A DNA stretch of 56,272 bases from assembly GCA_017451695.1 (NCBI GenBank), contig JAFTNW010000031.1, forward strand, positions 1 through 56,272. Reading direction: 5' to 3'. This document shows, piece after piece, positions 8,087 to 15,889 of this stretch. Below the pieces are notes generated by a model. That model saw only the letters and a list, made by a program, of their open reading frames with translations, was not told the origin of the DNA and made no database searches. The translations under genes and the position numbers were made by a program. Position 1 is the first letter of the stretch. Each line of letters opens with the position of its first letter. The stretch comes from Bacteroidaceae bacterium (GTDB taxonomy: Bacteria > Bacteroidota > Bacteroidia > Bacteroidales > Bacteroidaceae).

Positions 8087-10969
8087 TTATTTAATTATCC
8101 ATTTGATTGTATATTCATCGACTATCTCTATTTTACCATCAGCAAGCTCATACAGATGCGATATTATCTTGTTCTTATCTTTCTTCAGTTCTTCTCGCTT
8201 TTGGTCAAACTCACGCCAAGCAGCATCACGCTTGTCATTAAGGGCATCTTTCTCTTTCTGAATAGCGAGTTTCTTGCGGATATTTCGTTCACTCACAAAC
8301 TCATTGTTTTTCTCATCAATGGCCTTATCTAATTCTGTGAGTTTCTGTTGCAAAGCCTTTCGATTATCTTCTGCCCAATTTTCTACTTTCGTTATTTCTG
8401 TAGTAATCAGGTCAGAATTACGCAGTTCTAATTTCTCTAAAAGATTATCCTGTTCTGTTTCTATTATTTCACCGAGTTCATCTGCGATTATTGTATCTTG
8501 ATATGATACCACCTTTGCTGGGAGAGACAGGAGGCGTATAGCAAAGTCACGCTCCATTTTATTACCATACTTATCGGTAGCGGCTAACAATATATGTTCT
8601 TCAGCCTCATTCAAAGAATCGTATCTCACTATTCTGAAAGTCAAATAGCCACTATTCTCAATATTTTGCTTGAGAATAGATATGATACCACCCTTACTGT
8701 TGTAGTCAAATTCTACAATAGCACTAGGCGTTTCATTTTGTTTGGCTTTACTCACAACCCATTGTGCAAGAGGATGGGAAATACGATAGTTATATCCAAC
8801 CGATGTGTCTTTGTTAAAGTTATAAGTACCGGTAGGTATTCCATTTACAGGTGAGTTGTATAGTGTAAATTCGTATTTAGCATTTGAATTAATACGGATA
8901 TTACTACTATTAAGCATGCCACAAGTAAGTTCCCATAAGAGCAAATTATATTTGTTCAGCAGAGTATTATCCTTCGTTTCGCGAATCTTCAGTTTCTCTA
9001 TTACCTCTTCATCAAAGTTCTCAAAAAGAGAAACCTTTGTTTGTTGCATACTATCCTCAATATCATCACGAAGTTCCTCTTGTAAATTATCAAAAGCACG
9101 GTCTATATCCTCTGTGGTGCGGCATTGTTGATATATCGCCAAAATGCGTTTTTCAAAATCGACGCCATTGCCAATAGAGCCAAGCACCTCATCGCTTGCT
9201 CCGAATACCCCCTTGAATAGATTGAATTTCTGATCCAATAGTTCATATACTCGTTGGTCGGCTCGATTGGATTTATTAATGAAGTTGACAACAACCACAT
9301 CATATTTCTGCCCATACCTATGACAGCGACCTATACGCTGTTCTACACGTTGTGGATTCCACGGTAGGTCATAATTGACAATCAGTGAACAGAATTGTAG
9401 GTTTATGCCCTCGGCTGCTGCTTCGGTTGCAATCATTATCTGGGCATTGTCCTTGAAATACTCTACCAATGCCTGTCGCTTGTCTGCCGTCTTCGATCCT
9501 GTAATACGACTTGTATTTTTGTACTTTTCGAGCCAGTCGTTATATATCTCTTTTGATTTTGTATCATTATTTGAGCCGTTGAAAAGAATAATCTTTCCTG
9601 AATAGCCGTTTTCTTCCAACAGGTTATATAGGTACTCTTGTGTACGGCGACTTTCAGTAAATATCAATGCTTTCCGAGGAGCATTCATGCCATCCATATG
9701 TTCAAAGCCCAAGCGTAGCGCATTGAGTAGGCAAGTTCCCTTACTATTAGAAGATATGCCGACAGCTAATTTGTGTATATCTTTTAATTCGTTTATTTCA
9801 AGTTTAATTTCTTCAATATCTTGTGGTGTCAGAACTTTCTTTTCCACAATAGTATCTTCTTCCTCTTCAGCCTCTTCATCCAACCATTCATCTTGATAAT
9901 TGTCGTATTCCTCGTAATTGTTACTTAATTCCTCATTGATATTGCAACCATTGCTCGATATCAAATTCTCCAAACGTAGAATGATTGATTCCAAGGTTCC
10001 GGCAATCGCTAATGTTGATGATGCCAACAATTTATACAGAATAAGAGATATAAGCGTACGCTGTGAATTGGACAATCCAAAACTATCCGTTCGCTCTAAA
10101 TATTTGTTGATTCGTGTACTGAGTTCTATTTCCTCGGCTGTTGGGAAATATTCTTGCACCAAAGGAATGCGATTGGTGTACTTAACATAGGCTTGTACTT
10201 GGCTTCTCAGTGTACGATGTACAATTGGCAATATGCGCCTTCTCAACTCCAAATAAGTATCTTCGTTCCTTAAAGCAACCTTGTTGTATTGAGAAGAGAA
10301 ACTTGCCAAACTGCCGAAATAGCCATTGTCAATTATGGATATTAGCCCATACAGTTCCTTTATGTCGTTTTGTAGAGGTGTTGCTGTAAGCAATAGTTTC
10401 TTGAAACGTTGCAAGCCGAGTTTCAGAGCTAATCCTGTTTTATTGTTGTTACGATATACATTACGAAGAGCATGTGCCTCATCAATTACAACCAAATCCC
10501 AATCGATACGGCTTATGTGTTCTATATTCTTTCGAGCAAAAGGGTATGAGCAAATTACAATGTTGTTCGTTGTGTCAAACGGATTCTTGTATGTATTATT
10601 AAGAATTTGATTAAACAACTTCTTTTCAAGTATAATCGAAGGAAGGTAAAATTTGTCTTCAAGTTCTACGCTCCATTGTTTTCTCAATGTAGCAGGAGAT
10701 ATGATAAGGATATGGCGTTTCCTTTCAGCCCAATGCTGACTGATAACTAATGCAGCTTCAATAGTTTTTCCTAAGCCAACCTCATCTGCAAGAATGGCTC
10801 CCATACTCAAAGGAGAACGGAATGCGAAAAGCGCTGCCTCCACTTGATGTGGATTCAAATCAACTTTTGCTTCAGAGAGGACACTTGTAAATTTATCCTC
10901 ATCTGAAGCATTACGTTTTTTACTTAATTCCCAAGCAAAATATTTCGTTTGGTATGGGGTATATGCCAT
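8087..10969 (-). CDS. SNF2/RapA-type DEAH-box helicase associated with the type III R-M locus
   Basis: A 960-residue protein and first gene of the operon with mod and res. Motifs: ADEVGLGKT at 61-69 (Walker A of SNF2-type ATPases), VIDEAHALRN at 161-170 (DEAH), LLLTATPLQN (motif III), and a C-terminal helicase domain with EGINLQFCSLIVNYDLPWNPQRVEQRIGRCHRYGQ split over motifs V and VI. An acidic stretch (about 350-375, EEYDNYQDEWLDEEAEEEED) lies between the two RecA lobes, and a charged coiled-coil-like region (residues 860-940) closes the protein. SNF2 ATPases are found in several defence systems (DISARM DrmD, for example), but no drmA, drmB or drmC is present. Its role with a type III R-M pair is inference: remodelling or translocation that aids restriction. 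Confidence 0.85.
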   Translation of the reverse strand: MAYTPYQTKYFAWELSKKRNASDEDKFTSVLSEAKVDLNPHQVEAALFAFRSPLSMGAILADEVGLGKTIEAALVISQHWAERKRHILIISPATLRKQWSVELEDKFYLPSIILEKKLFNQILNNTYKNPFDTTNNIVICSYPFARKNIEHISRIDWDLVVIDEAHALRNVYRNNNKTGLALKLGLQRFKKLLLTATPLQNDIKELYGLISIIDNGYFGSLASFSSQYNKVALRNEDTYLELRRRILPIVHRTLRSQVQAYVKYTNRIPLVQEYFPTAEEIELSTRINKYLERTDSFGLSNSQRTLISLILYKLLASSTLAIAGTLESIILRLENLISSNGCNINEELSNNYEEYDNYQDEWLDEEAEEEEDTIVEKKVLTPQDIEEIKLEINELKDIHKLAVGISSNSKGTCLLNALRLGFEHMDGMNAPRKALIFTESRRTQEYLYNLLEENGYSGKIILFNGSNNDTKSKEIYNDWLEKYKNTSRITGSKTADKRQALVEYFKDNAQIMIATEAAAEGINLQFCSLIVNYDLPWNPQRVEQRIGRCHRYGQKYDVVVVNFINKSNRADQRVYELLDQKFNLFKGVFGASDEVLGSIGNGVDFEKRILAIYQQCRTTEDIDRAFDNLQEELRDDIEDSMQQTKVSLFENFDEEVIEKLKIRETKDNTLLNKYNLLLWELTCGMLNSSNIRINSNAKYEFTLYNSPVNGIPTGTYNFNKDTSVGYNYRISHPLAQWVVSKAKQNETPSAIVEFDYNSKGGIISILKQNIENSGYLTFRIVRYDSLNEAEEHILLAATDKYGNKMERDFAIRLLSLPAKVVSYQDTIIADELGEIIETEQDNLLEKLELRNSDLITTEITKVENWAEDNRKALQQKLTELDKAIDEKNNEFVSERNIRKKLAIQKEKDALNDKRDAAWREFDQKREELKKDKNKIISHLYELADGKIEIVDEYTIKWIIK

Positions 10970-10982
10970 AGTTATCTTCTTT

Positions 10983-10998
10983 TTCTCTATGTAAGAGA
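10983..10998 (+). repeat. Left inverted repeat of the putative inverton
   Basis: TTCTCTATGTAAGAGA, 16 bp, identical to the reverse complement of 11160-11175. It lies 14 bp upstream of the SNF2 start codon and would be in its 5' untranslated region. Confidence 0.85.
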
Positions 10999-11137
10999 TA
11001 CTATGAAAGACGGAACTTGCTGATTATTAGGCGATATTTCGTTTTGTTTATCTGCTTTTGCTAAACAATCGCACGCAATTATATGGCTGTCAGACTTTTT
11101 ATTGGCTCTAAAATGGTGTTAGTTGCTTTATTTTGCG

Positions 11138-11145
11138 TAATTTTG
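11138..11145 (+). promoter_or_regulatory. -7 box inside the putative inverton
   Basis: TAATTTTG, a perfect match to TAnnTTTG, 14 bp from the right inverted repeat. A clear -33 TTG at 19-21 bp is lacking (the nearest TTG, 11123-11125, is 12 bp away). As assembled it points toward hydG, not toward the defence operon. Confidence 0.5.
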
Positions 11146-11159
11146 CAATAAATTAATCG

Positions 11160-11175
11160 TCTCTTACATAGAGAA
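11160..11175 (-). repeat. Right inverted repeat of the putative inverton
   Basis: On the plus strand TCTCTTACATAGAGAA, the exact reverse complement of 10983-10998; no mismatches over 16 bp. Confidence 0.85.
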
Positions 11176-11267
11176 TAATCATTTTGCTAAACATCATCGT
11201 TTCTTATAAATCCTTTAATATCTGAGTATTTGTTCTATCGACTACGGCATTATCCAGTGATGTCAGA

Positions 11268-11275
11268 TAGATTTG
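11268..11275 (+). promoter_or_regulatory. Candidate upstream -7 box for hydG
   Basis: TAGATTTG fits TAnnTTTG. Transcription would begin about 135 nt before the hydG ATG. It competes with the box at 11340-11347; which is used cannot be told from sequence. Confidence 0.35.
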
Positions 11276-11339
11276 CGTAGTTATCTCTCTCTAACATCAC
11301 AAATTTGTCAAAATTGATAATTTTTCCAAAAAATATCTG

Positions 11340-11347
11340 TAACTTGC
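11340..11347 (+). promoter_or_regulatory. Candidate proximal promoter of hydG
   Basis: TAACTTGC in the context TATCTGTAACTTGCACC resembles Bacteroidota -7 regions (TAnnTTTGC) with one T missing. A TTG at 11314-11316 lies 23 bp upstream. The start site would be near 11353. Confidence 0.4.
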
Positions 11348-11363
11348 ACCTCAATTTAGTAGA

Positions 11364-11399
11364 GGGTGCCGGCGTGCCTTGCAGGCGGGTGTGGCACTC
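11364..11399 (+). other. Structured leader upstream of hydG
   Basis: Arms GGGTGCC (11364-11370) and GGCACTC (11393-11399) enclose a smaller hairpin GCCT-TGC-AGGC (11376-11386). The element sits in the hydG 5' untranslated region, 16 nt before the ATG. It does not match a riboswitch class I know (not TPP, cobalamin or SAM). Function unknown. Confidence 0.4.
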
Positions 11400-11415
11400 A
11401 TAAAATGGGGAAGAT

Positions 11416-12834
11416 ATGTATAACGCAAAATCATCAAAAGCCGAAGAATTTATAAGCGATAGCGAGATTCGCTCCACAATGGCGTATGCGGCAGAGCATG
11501 CCACCGATAGGGATTTGGTAAAGAGTATATTGGGAAAGGCACGCGCCTGCAAGGGAATCACCCATCGCGAGGCTGCTGTTCTGCTTGAGTGTACCGATGC
11601 CGATTTAATAGAGCAGATGTATGCTCTTGCCCGCGAGATAAAGCATAAATTCTATGGCAACCGCATAGTGATGTTTGCCCCTCTCTATCTGTCGAACTAC
11701 TGTGTGAACGGTTGCGTCTATTGCCCTTATCATGCAAAGAACAAAACCATACATCGCAAAAAACTATCGCAAGAGGAGATTCGTGCCGAGGTGATTGCCT
11801 TGCAGGATATGGGACACAAACGCCTGGCTTTGGAGGCGGGCGAACACCCCTTGATGAACCCCATCGAGTATATCTTGGAGAGTATTAAAACCATTTACAG
11901 TATAAAGCATAAGAATGGTGCTATACGCCGTGTGAATGTGAATATAGCGGCCACCACCGTAGAAAACTATCGCCGTTTGAAGGAGGCCGGCATCGGCACC
12001 TATATTCTCTTTCAAGAGACATATAATAAGGTAAATTACGAGGCGTTGCACCCCACGGGCCCCAAAAAAGATTATGCCTACCACACCGAGGCTATGGACC
12101 GCGCAATGCAGGGCGGAATAGACGATGTGGGTATAGGTGTGCTCTTCGGTCTGGAAACCTATCGCTACGATTTTATTGGCCTGCTAATGCATGCCGAGCA
12201 TTTAGAGGCTGCATACGGTGTGGGCCCCCACACGATAAGTGTACCCCGCCTGTGCGCTGCCGATGATATTGATACCGCCGATTTCAAAAACGCAGTGCCC
12301 GACGAAATCTTCCATAAGATTGTTGCCATTATTCGTATTGCAGTGCCATATACAGGCATGATAATATCCACACGCGAGAGTGTAACGAGCCGCGAAAAGG
12401 TGCTGGAACTTGGTATATCGCAGATAAGCGGTGGTTCGCGCACCAGCGTGGGCGGTTACGTTACCGAGGAGAGTGCAGAGGAAAATTCCGCGCAATTCGA
12501 TATTGCCGACCATCGTTCGCTCGACGAGGTGGTAGGGTGGTTGCTCGACCTCGACCACATACCCTCCTTTTGTACCGCTTGTTACCGCGAGGGGCGCACA
12601 GGAGACCGCTTTATGACACTGCTTAAAAACGGGCAGATATCGAACTGCTGCCTGCCCAATGCGCTGCTCACCCTAAAAGAGTATTTGAAGGACTACGCAT
12701 CGCCCGCCACGCGCGCCAAAGGCGAAGCTATGATAAAACGCCTGCTAAATGACGTGCCAAACGAAAAAGCACGCGCCACGGCGGCCAAATATCTCGATGC
12801 CATAGAGAACGGTGAACGCGATTTTCGTTTCTAA
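11416..12834 (+). CDS. hydG: [FeFe]-hydrogenase maturation radical SAM protein HydG
   Basis: 472 residues, the usual HydG length. HydG cleaves tyrosine to p-cresol and makes the CO and CN ligands of the H-cluster as an Fe(CO)2CN synthon. The radical SAM cluster motif CX3CX2C is at Cys96, Cys100 and Cys103 (CVNGCVYC), inside a TIM barrel. The C-terminal auxiliary cluster motif follows in FCTACYREGRTGDRFM...QISNCC (CX2C plus a distal Cys pair), which separates HydG from ThiH. hydF follows after 13 nt, so the two form an operon. HydE and the hydrogenase itself are not in the window. Confidence 0.95.
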   Translation: MYNAKSSKAEEFISDSEIRSTMAYAAEHATDRDLVKSILGKARACKGITHREAAVLLECTDADLIEQMYALAREIKHKFYGNRIVMFAPLYLSNYCVNGCVYCPYHAKNKTIHRKKLSQEEIRAEVIALQDMGHKRLALEAGEHPLMNPIEYILESIKTIYSIKHKNGAIRRVNVNIAATTVENYRRLKEAGIGTYILFQETYNKVNYEALHPTGPKKDYAYHTEAMDRAMQGGIDDVGIGVLFGLETYRYDFIGLLMHAEHLEAAYGVGPHTISVPRLCAADDIDTADFKNAVPDEIFHKIVAIIRIAVPYTGMIISTRESVTSREKVLELGISQISGGSRTSVGGYVTEESAEENSAQFDIADHRSLDEVVGWLLDLDHIPSFCTACYREGRTGDRFMTLLKNGQISNCCLPNALLTLKEYLKDYASPATRAKGEAMIKRLLNDVPNEKARATAAKYLDAIENGERDFRF

Positions 12835-12847
12835 AAACCATAAGACG

Positions 12848-14029
12848 ATGACAAACACAGCTCGTTCTGCACGCTATCACATTGGAATCTTCGGCCGTCG
12901 CAATGCCGGAAAATCCTCGCTTATAAATGCTCTTGCAGGGCAGAATGTTTCCATTGTGAGCGATGTTGCAGGTACAACAACCGATGTTGTGTGGAAAAAC
13001 ATAGAACTCCCCGGTATCGGTGCAGCCGTTATAGGCGATACGGCGGGCTATGACGATAGTGGTGATTTGGGTGAGTTGCGCGTTGAAAGCACACGCCGAG
13101 CCATAGCCCGCATAGATCTTGCCGTGATGTTGCTCACAGGCAATCCCTGCAATGCTGTTCTTGAAAAGGAGTGGCAGCAGATGTTTGCTGCGGCCGATAT
13201 TCCTGTGATATATCTGCTTGCCCGCAGCGACGAGGGCACAGCGGCATTGCAGGAGTGGAGCAGGGTACTTGGTGTTGAAATAATCCCATTCTCTTCGGTT
13301 ACGCATGAGGGAGTGCCGCAGTTGCTTGCCCGCATGGCTGCGTGCCACAGCAACGATGGCAATATAGACGACATTACTCACTCGCTTGTCAAGGCCGGTG
13401 ATGTTGTTCTTTTGGTGATGCCGCAAGATGCGCAAGCCCCCACCGGTCGTTTGATAATGCCGCAGGTGCAGACACTGCGTAATCTGCTCGACAAGCATTG
13501 TATGCCTGTGTGCTGCGCTCCCGAGGAGTTGCCCCGCCTGCTATCCGCGCTCAAAGAGCCACCCGCATTGGTAATCACCGATTCGCAGGTGTTCCCGCAA
13601 GTAAAACAGCAGATACCGCAAGGCACCCGCCTCACCTCGTTTTCGGTGCTTATGGCACGCCACAAAGGAGATATCAATACCTTCCGTGCAGGGGCGAAAC
13701 ATTTGCTCTCCCTAAAACCCGATGCACGCATCCTTATAGCCGAGGCCTGCTCGCACATACCTGCCAACGAGGATATAGGGCGTGTAAAACTGCCCCGCCT
13801 GTTGCGCAAACGCTTTGGCGATGGAATCTCCATAGATGTTGTGTCGGGCAATGATTTCCCTGCCGATTTGTCTGCCTATGACATTGTGATACATTGCGGA
13901 GCCTGTATGTTCACCCGCCGTCATGTGCTGTCGCGCGTGCGTCAGGCGCGTGCACAAGGTGTTCCCATAACCAATTACGGCGTGGCAATAGCTGCGCTCA
14001 CAGGTATATTGCACGATATTGTTTATTAA
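12848..14029 (+). CDS. hydF: [FeFe]-hydrogenase maturation GTPase HydF
   Basis: 393 residues. HydF is the scaffold that receives the di-iron precursor from HydG/HydE and hands it to apo-hydrogenase HydA. The P-loop GRRNAGKS is at 16-23, the G3 motif GDTAGYDD follows, and the C-terminal cluster-binding residues are visible: CSH (in EACSHIPAN) and the HCGAC motif near the end. I start at ATG 12848 (MTNTARSARYHIGIF) rather than at an in-frame ATG at 12812, which would overlap hydG and add a tail not typical of the family. It lies 13 nt after hydG. Confidence 0.95.
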   Translation: MTNTARSARYHIGIFGRRNAGKSSLINALAGQNVSIVSDVAGTTTDVVWKNIELPGIGAAVIGDTAGYDDSGDLGELRVESTRRAIARIDLAVMLLTGNPCNAVLEKEWQQMFAAADIPVIYLLARSDEGTAALQEWSRVLGVEIIPFSSVTHEGVPQLLARMAACHSNDGNIDDITHSLVKAGDVVLLVMPQDAQAPTGRLIMPQVQTLRNLLDKHCMPVCCAPEELPRLLSALKEPPALVITDSQVFPQVKQQIPQGTRLTSFSVLMARHKGDINTFRAGAKHLLSLKPDARILIAEACSHIPANEDIGRVKLPRLLRKRFGDGISIDVVSGNDFPADLSAYDIVIHCGACMFTRRHVLSRVRQARAQGVPITNYGVAIAALTGILHDIVY

Positions 14030-14046
14030 TAATCAATCTGTTGCCT

Positions 14047-15159
14047 ATGAAACGATTTTTACCAATACTCCTCGTGTTGTTAGTAATTCCGCTTGCTGCA
14101 CAGACATTCAAATATACCGAATTCAGGCCCGGCACTTTGTGGCTCGACACCGATGGGCATGTTATTAATGCTCATGGTGGCAGTATGCTGTACCACGATG
14201 GCACATATTATTGGTTTGGTGAGCATCGCGAACAATTTTCAACCGAAACGCTCGTAGGTTTCTCCTGCTACTCATCTACCGATATGATGAATTGGAAAAA
14301 CAGGGGCATTGCGTTGCCGGTGTGCAAGGAGGGCGGCAAGCCTTTGTCAAAAGGCGCAATAATGGAGCAACCCCGCGTGGTCTATAACAAGAAAACCAAA
14401 ACCTTTGTGATGTATTTTCACTTGGAACCGGCAGACGGGCGGCAGAACGCTTGTGTGGGGGTGGCTGTGAGTAAAAATGTTACAGGCCCGTATAAACTCG
14501 TAAAACATGGCAGAGTAAATGCCGGGCAATGGCCCATGAACAATAATGTTGTCCATGGCGAGTACAGCGAAAAAGACAAGAAAATGAGTAACACAAAGTG
14601 GGCCGAGGGGTGGCACGGTGCAGTTATGGCCGGCCTTTTCGTGCGCCGCGATTTTCATGCGGGGCAGCAGTGCGACGATATGACTCTTTTTATAGATGAC
14701 GATTCCCGCTGTTATCACATATATTCATCGGAAGATGGCCTTGCCCTGCATATAGCAGAGCTCACTGACGATTATTTGGATTATACAGGGCGTTATTTGC
14801 GTGTCGATCCCACAGGGCAGAATGATGCTCCCATCATGTTCAAGCACGACGGCCTTTATTGGCTTTTTACCACCACCGCCTCAAATTGGCGGCATGGTGC
14901 CACACGCCTTTTCTCTTCGCCATCTATTTGGGGGCCATGGGAGCCGAGGCTTGCCCCATGCAAGGGCAAATATGCCTCCTCCACATTCTATTCCCGCGGT
15001 ACATACGTGTTTCCGGTGGCCGGGCACCCCGATTCCTTTATATTTATGGCAGACAGATGGAAACATGGCAACCCCATCGACAGCCGTTATATATGGTTGC
15101 CATTGCATTTCAAATATGGTGCTCCGGTGCTTGAATGGCAACACAATTGGCACATGTAG
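14047..15159 (+). CDS. Secreted glycoside hydrolase family 43-like protein
   Basis: 370 residues starting at ATG 14047 (MKRFLPILLVLLVIPLAAQ, a Sec signal peptide probably cut after the AAQ region). The mature start, GTLWLDTDGHVINAHGGSMLYHDGTYYWFGE split over the first blades, is typical of five-bladed beta-propeller GH43-type hydrolases (exo-galactanase/xylosidase-like subfamilies), with further blade repeats such as DAPIMFKHDGLYWLFTTTAS. The substrate cannot be named from sequence alone. The gene follows hydF by 17 nt although the functions seem unrelated; co-transcription may be incidental. Confidence 0.75.
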   Translation: MKRFLPILLVLLVIPLAAQTFKYTEFRPGTLWLDTDGHVINAHGGSMLYHDGTYYWFGEHREQFSTETLVGFSCYSSTDMMNWKNRGIALPVCKEGGKPLSKGAIMEQPRVVYNKKTKTFVMYFHLEPADGRQNACVGVAVSKNVTGPYKLVKHGRVNAGQWPMNNNVVHGEYSEKDKKMSNTKWAEGWHGAVMAGLFVRRDFHAGQQCDDMTLFIDDDSRCYHIYSSEDGLALHIAELTDDYLDYTGRYLRVDPTGQNDAPIMFKHDGLYWLFTTTASNWRHGATRLFSSPSIWGPWEPRLAPCKGKYASSTFYSRGTYVFPVAGHPDSFIFMADRWKHGNPIDSRYIWLPLHFKYGAPVLEWQHNWHM

Positions 15160-15220
15160 CCCTTGTATTTACTCGTAAAATGAATTAATAAATAAACACA
15201 AACCGAAATAAATATATAAA

Positions 15221-15889
15221 ATGAAAAACAGAATAAAACTGCTGTCGGTTGTTCTTGTTGCCATTCTTATGGCGGGTTGCAGTTGCAGCAATAAAGAGGA
15301 ATATCAGCCGCGTGTGGAGCGCCCCGAAAAACCCACACGCTTGAATTTTGTAAAATATGGTCGTGCTTTCAACGATATGAACGATACTCATCTTGCTGCG
15401 GCGCAGTCCATAGGTATAGAGCCGCTTGCCACGCGCGAGGAATTGAAAAATGCATCGCGCGAGCTTGTTTATATAGAAACCTGCCCGGCATACGAGGTGG
15501 AGCCCCTCACGCACTCATCGCCTCTTCTTGTTCCCGAGGCTGCGGCTCTCCTCAAAGAGATAGGCGAGAGCTTTCAGGATTCTCTCGTTCGCCATCACTA
15601 TTCGCCATACAAGGTGATTGTAACATCGGTATTGCGCACCGACGAGGATGTAAAAGGCCTTTCGCGCCGCAATATAAATGCATCGAAGCGCTCGGTACAC
15701 TGCTATGGTACCACAGTGGATATAACCTACAAGCGTTTCCATCGTTTGGACGATGAAGCCGAGGAGACATCACAGGCAAAATTGAAGGCTGTGCTTGGCG
15801 AGGTGTTGCGCGACCTTAAAAAGCAGGGCCGTTGCTATGTTAAGCACGAAATAAAACAGGCTTGTTTCCACATAACGGCACGCAAATGA
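15221..15889 (+). CDS. DUF5715-type lipoprotein, peptidase M15 (VanY)-like
   Basis: 222 residues. The N-terminus is a lipoprotein signal peptide with lipobox LMAGCSCS (Cys about 21), so the protein is membrane-anchored outside the cytoplasm. The C-terminal half resembles D-Ala-D-Ala carboxypeptidases of the M15 group: TSVLRTDEDV, SKRSVHCYGTTVDI (an HxxGxxxD zinc-ligand pattern) and a final CFHITAR. A role in peptidoglycan trimming is inferred from this. It is followed by a transporter gene whose ATG overlaps its stop (ATGA). Confidence 0.7.
   Translation: MKNRIKLLSVVLVAILMAGCSCSNKEEYQPRVERPEKPTRLNFVKYGRAFNDMNDTHLAAAQSIGIEPLATREELKNASRELVYIETCPAYEVEPLTHSSPLLVPEAAALLKEIGESFQDSLVRHHYSPYKVIVTSVLRTDEDVKGLSRRNINASKRSVHCYGTTVDITYKRFHRLDDEAEETSQAKLKAVLGEVLRDLKKQGRCYVKHEIKQACFHITARK

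Larger units (their letters stand above)
10983..11175. promoter_or_regulatory. Putative invertible promoter (inverton) flanked by 16-bp inverted repeats
   Basis: TTCTCTATGTAAGAGA at 10983-10998 and its exact reverse complement at 11160-11175 enclose 161 bp. Each repeat has an internal dyad (TCTCT/AGAGA). Inside, a perfect -7 box TAATTTTG (11138-11145) points rightward, away from the SNF2-mod-res operon that starts at 10969. Inverting the segment would move this box to about 11013-11020 on the minus strand and put the start site near 11007, about 38 nt before the SNF2 ATG. Invertible promoters with such arms and spacing are well known in Bacteroides (capsule loci), flipped by serine or tyrosine recombinases acting in cis or trans. 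No recombinase gene is in the window. Inversion itself is inference. Confidence 0.6.
10970..11415. other. Divergent intergenic region between defence operon and hydG
   Basis: 446 bp without a gene. It holds a 16-bp inverted repeat pair flanking a promoter (10983-11175), a 12-bp direct repeat TTTTGCTAAACA at 11056-11067 (inside) and 11182-11193 (outside), two candidate plus-strand -7 boxes for hydG (11268-11275 and 11340-11347), and a structured leader (11364-11399). On the minus strand, only a weak -7-like TATAATTG (11076-11083) faces the SNF2 gene in the present orientation. Confidence 0.7.

Noticed and set aside
8087..10969. DISARM system
   Set aside because: An SNF2 helicase and an adenine methylase are present, but no drmA, drmB or drmC, and the methylase/res pair fits type III R-M.
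12728..13498. Long minus-strand frame (256 codons) over hydG/hydF
   Set aside because: Shadow of hydF: Cys/His-rich composition typical of an antisense frame and no known domain.
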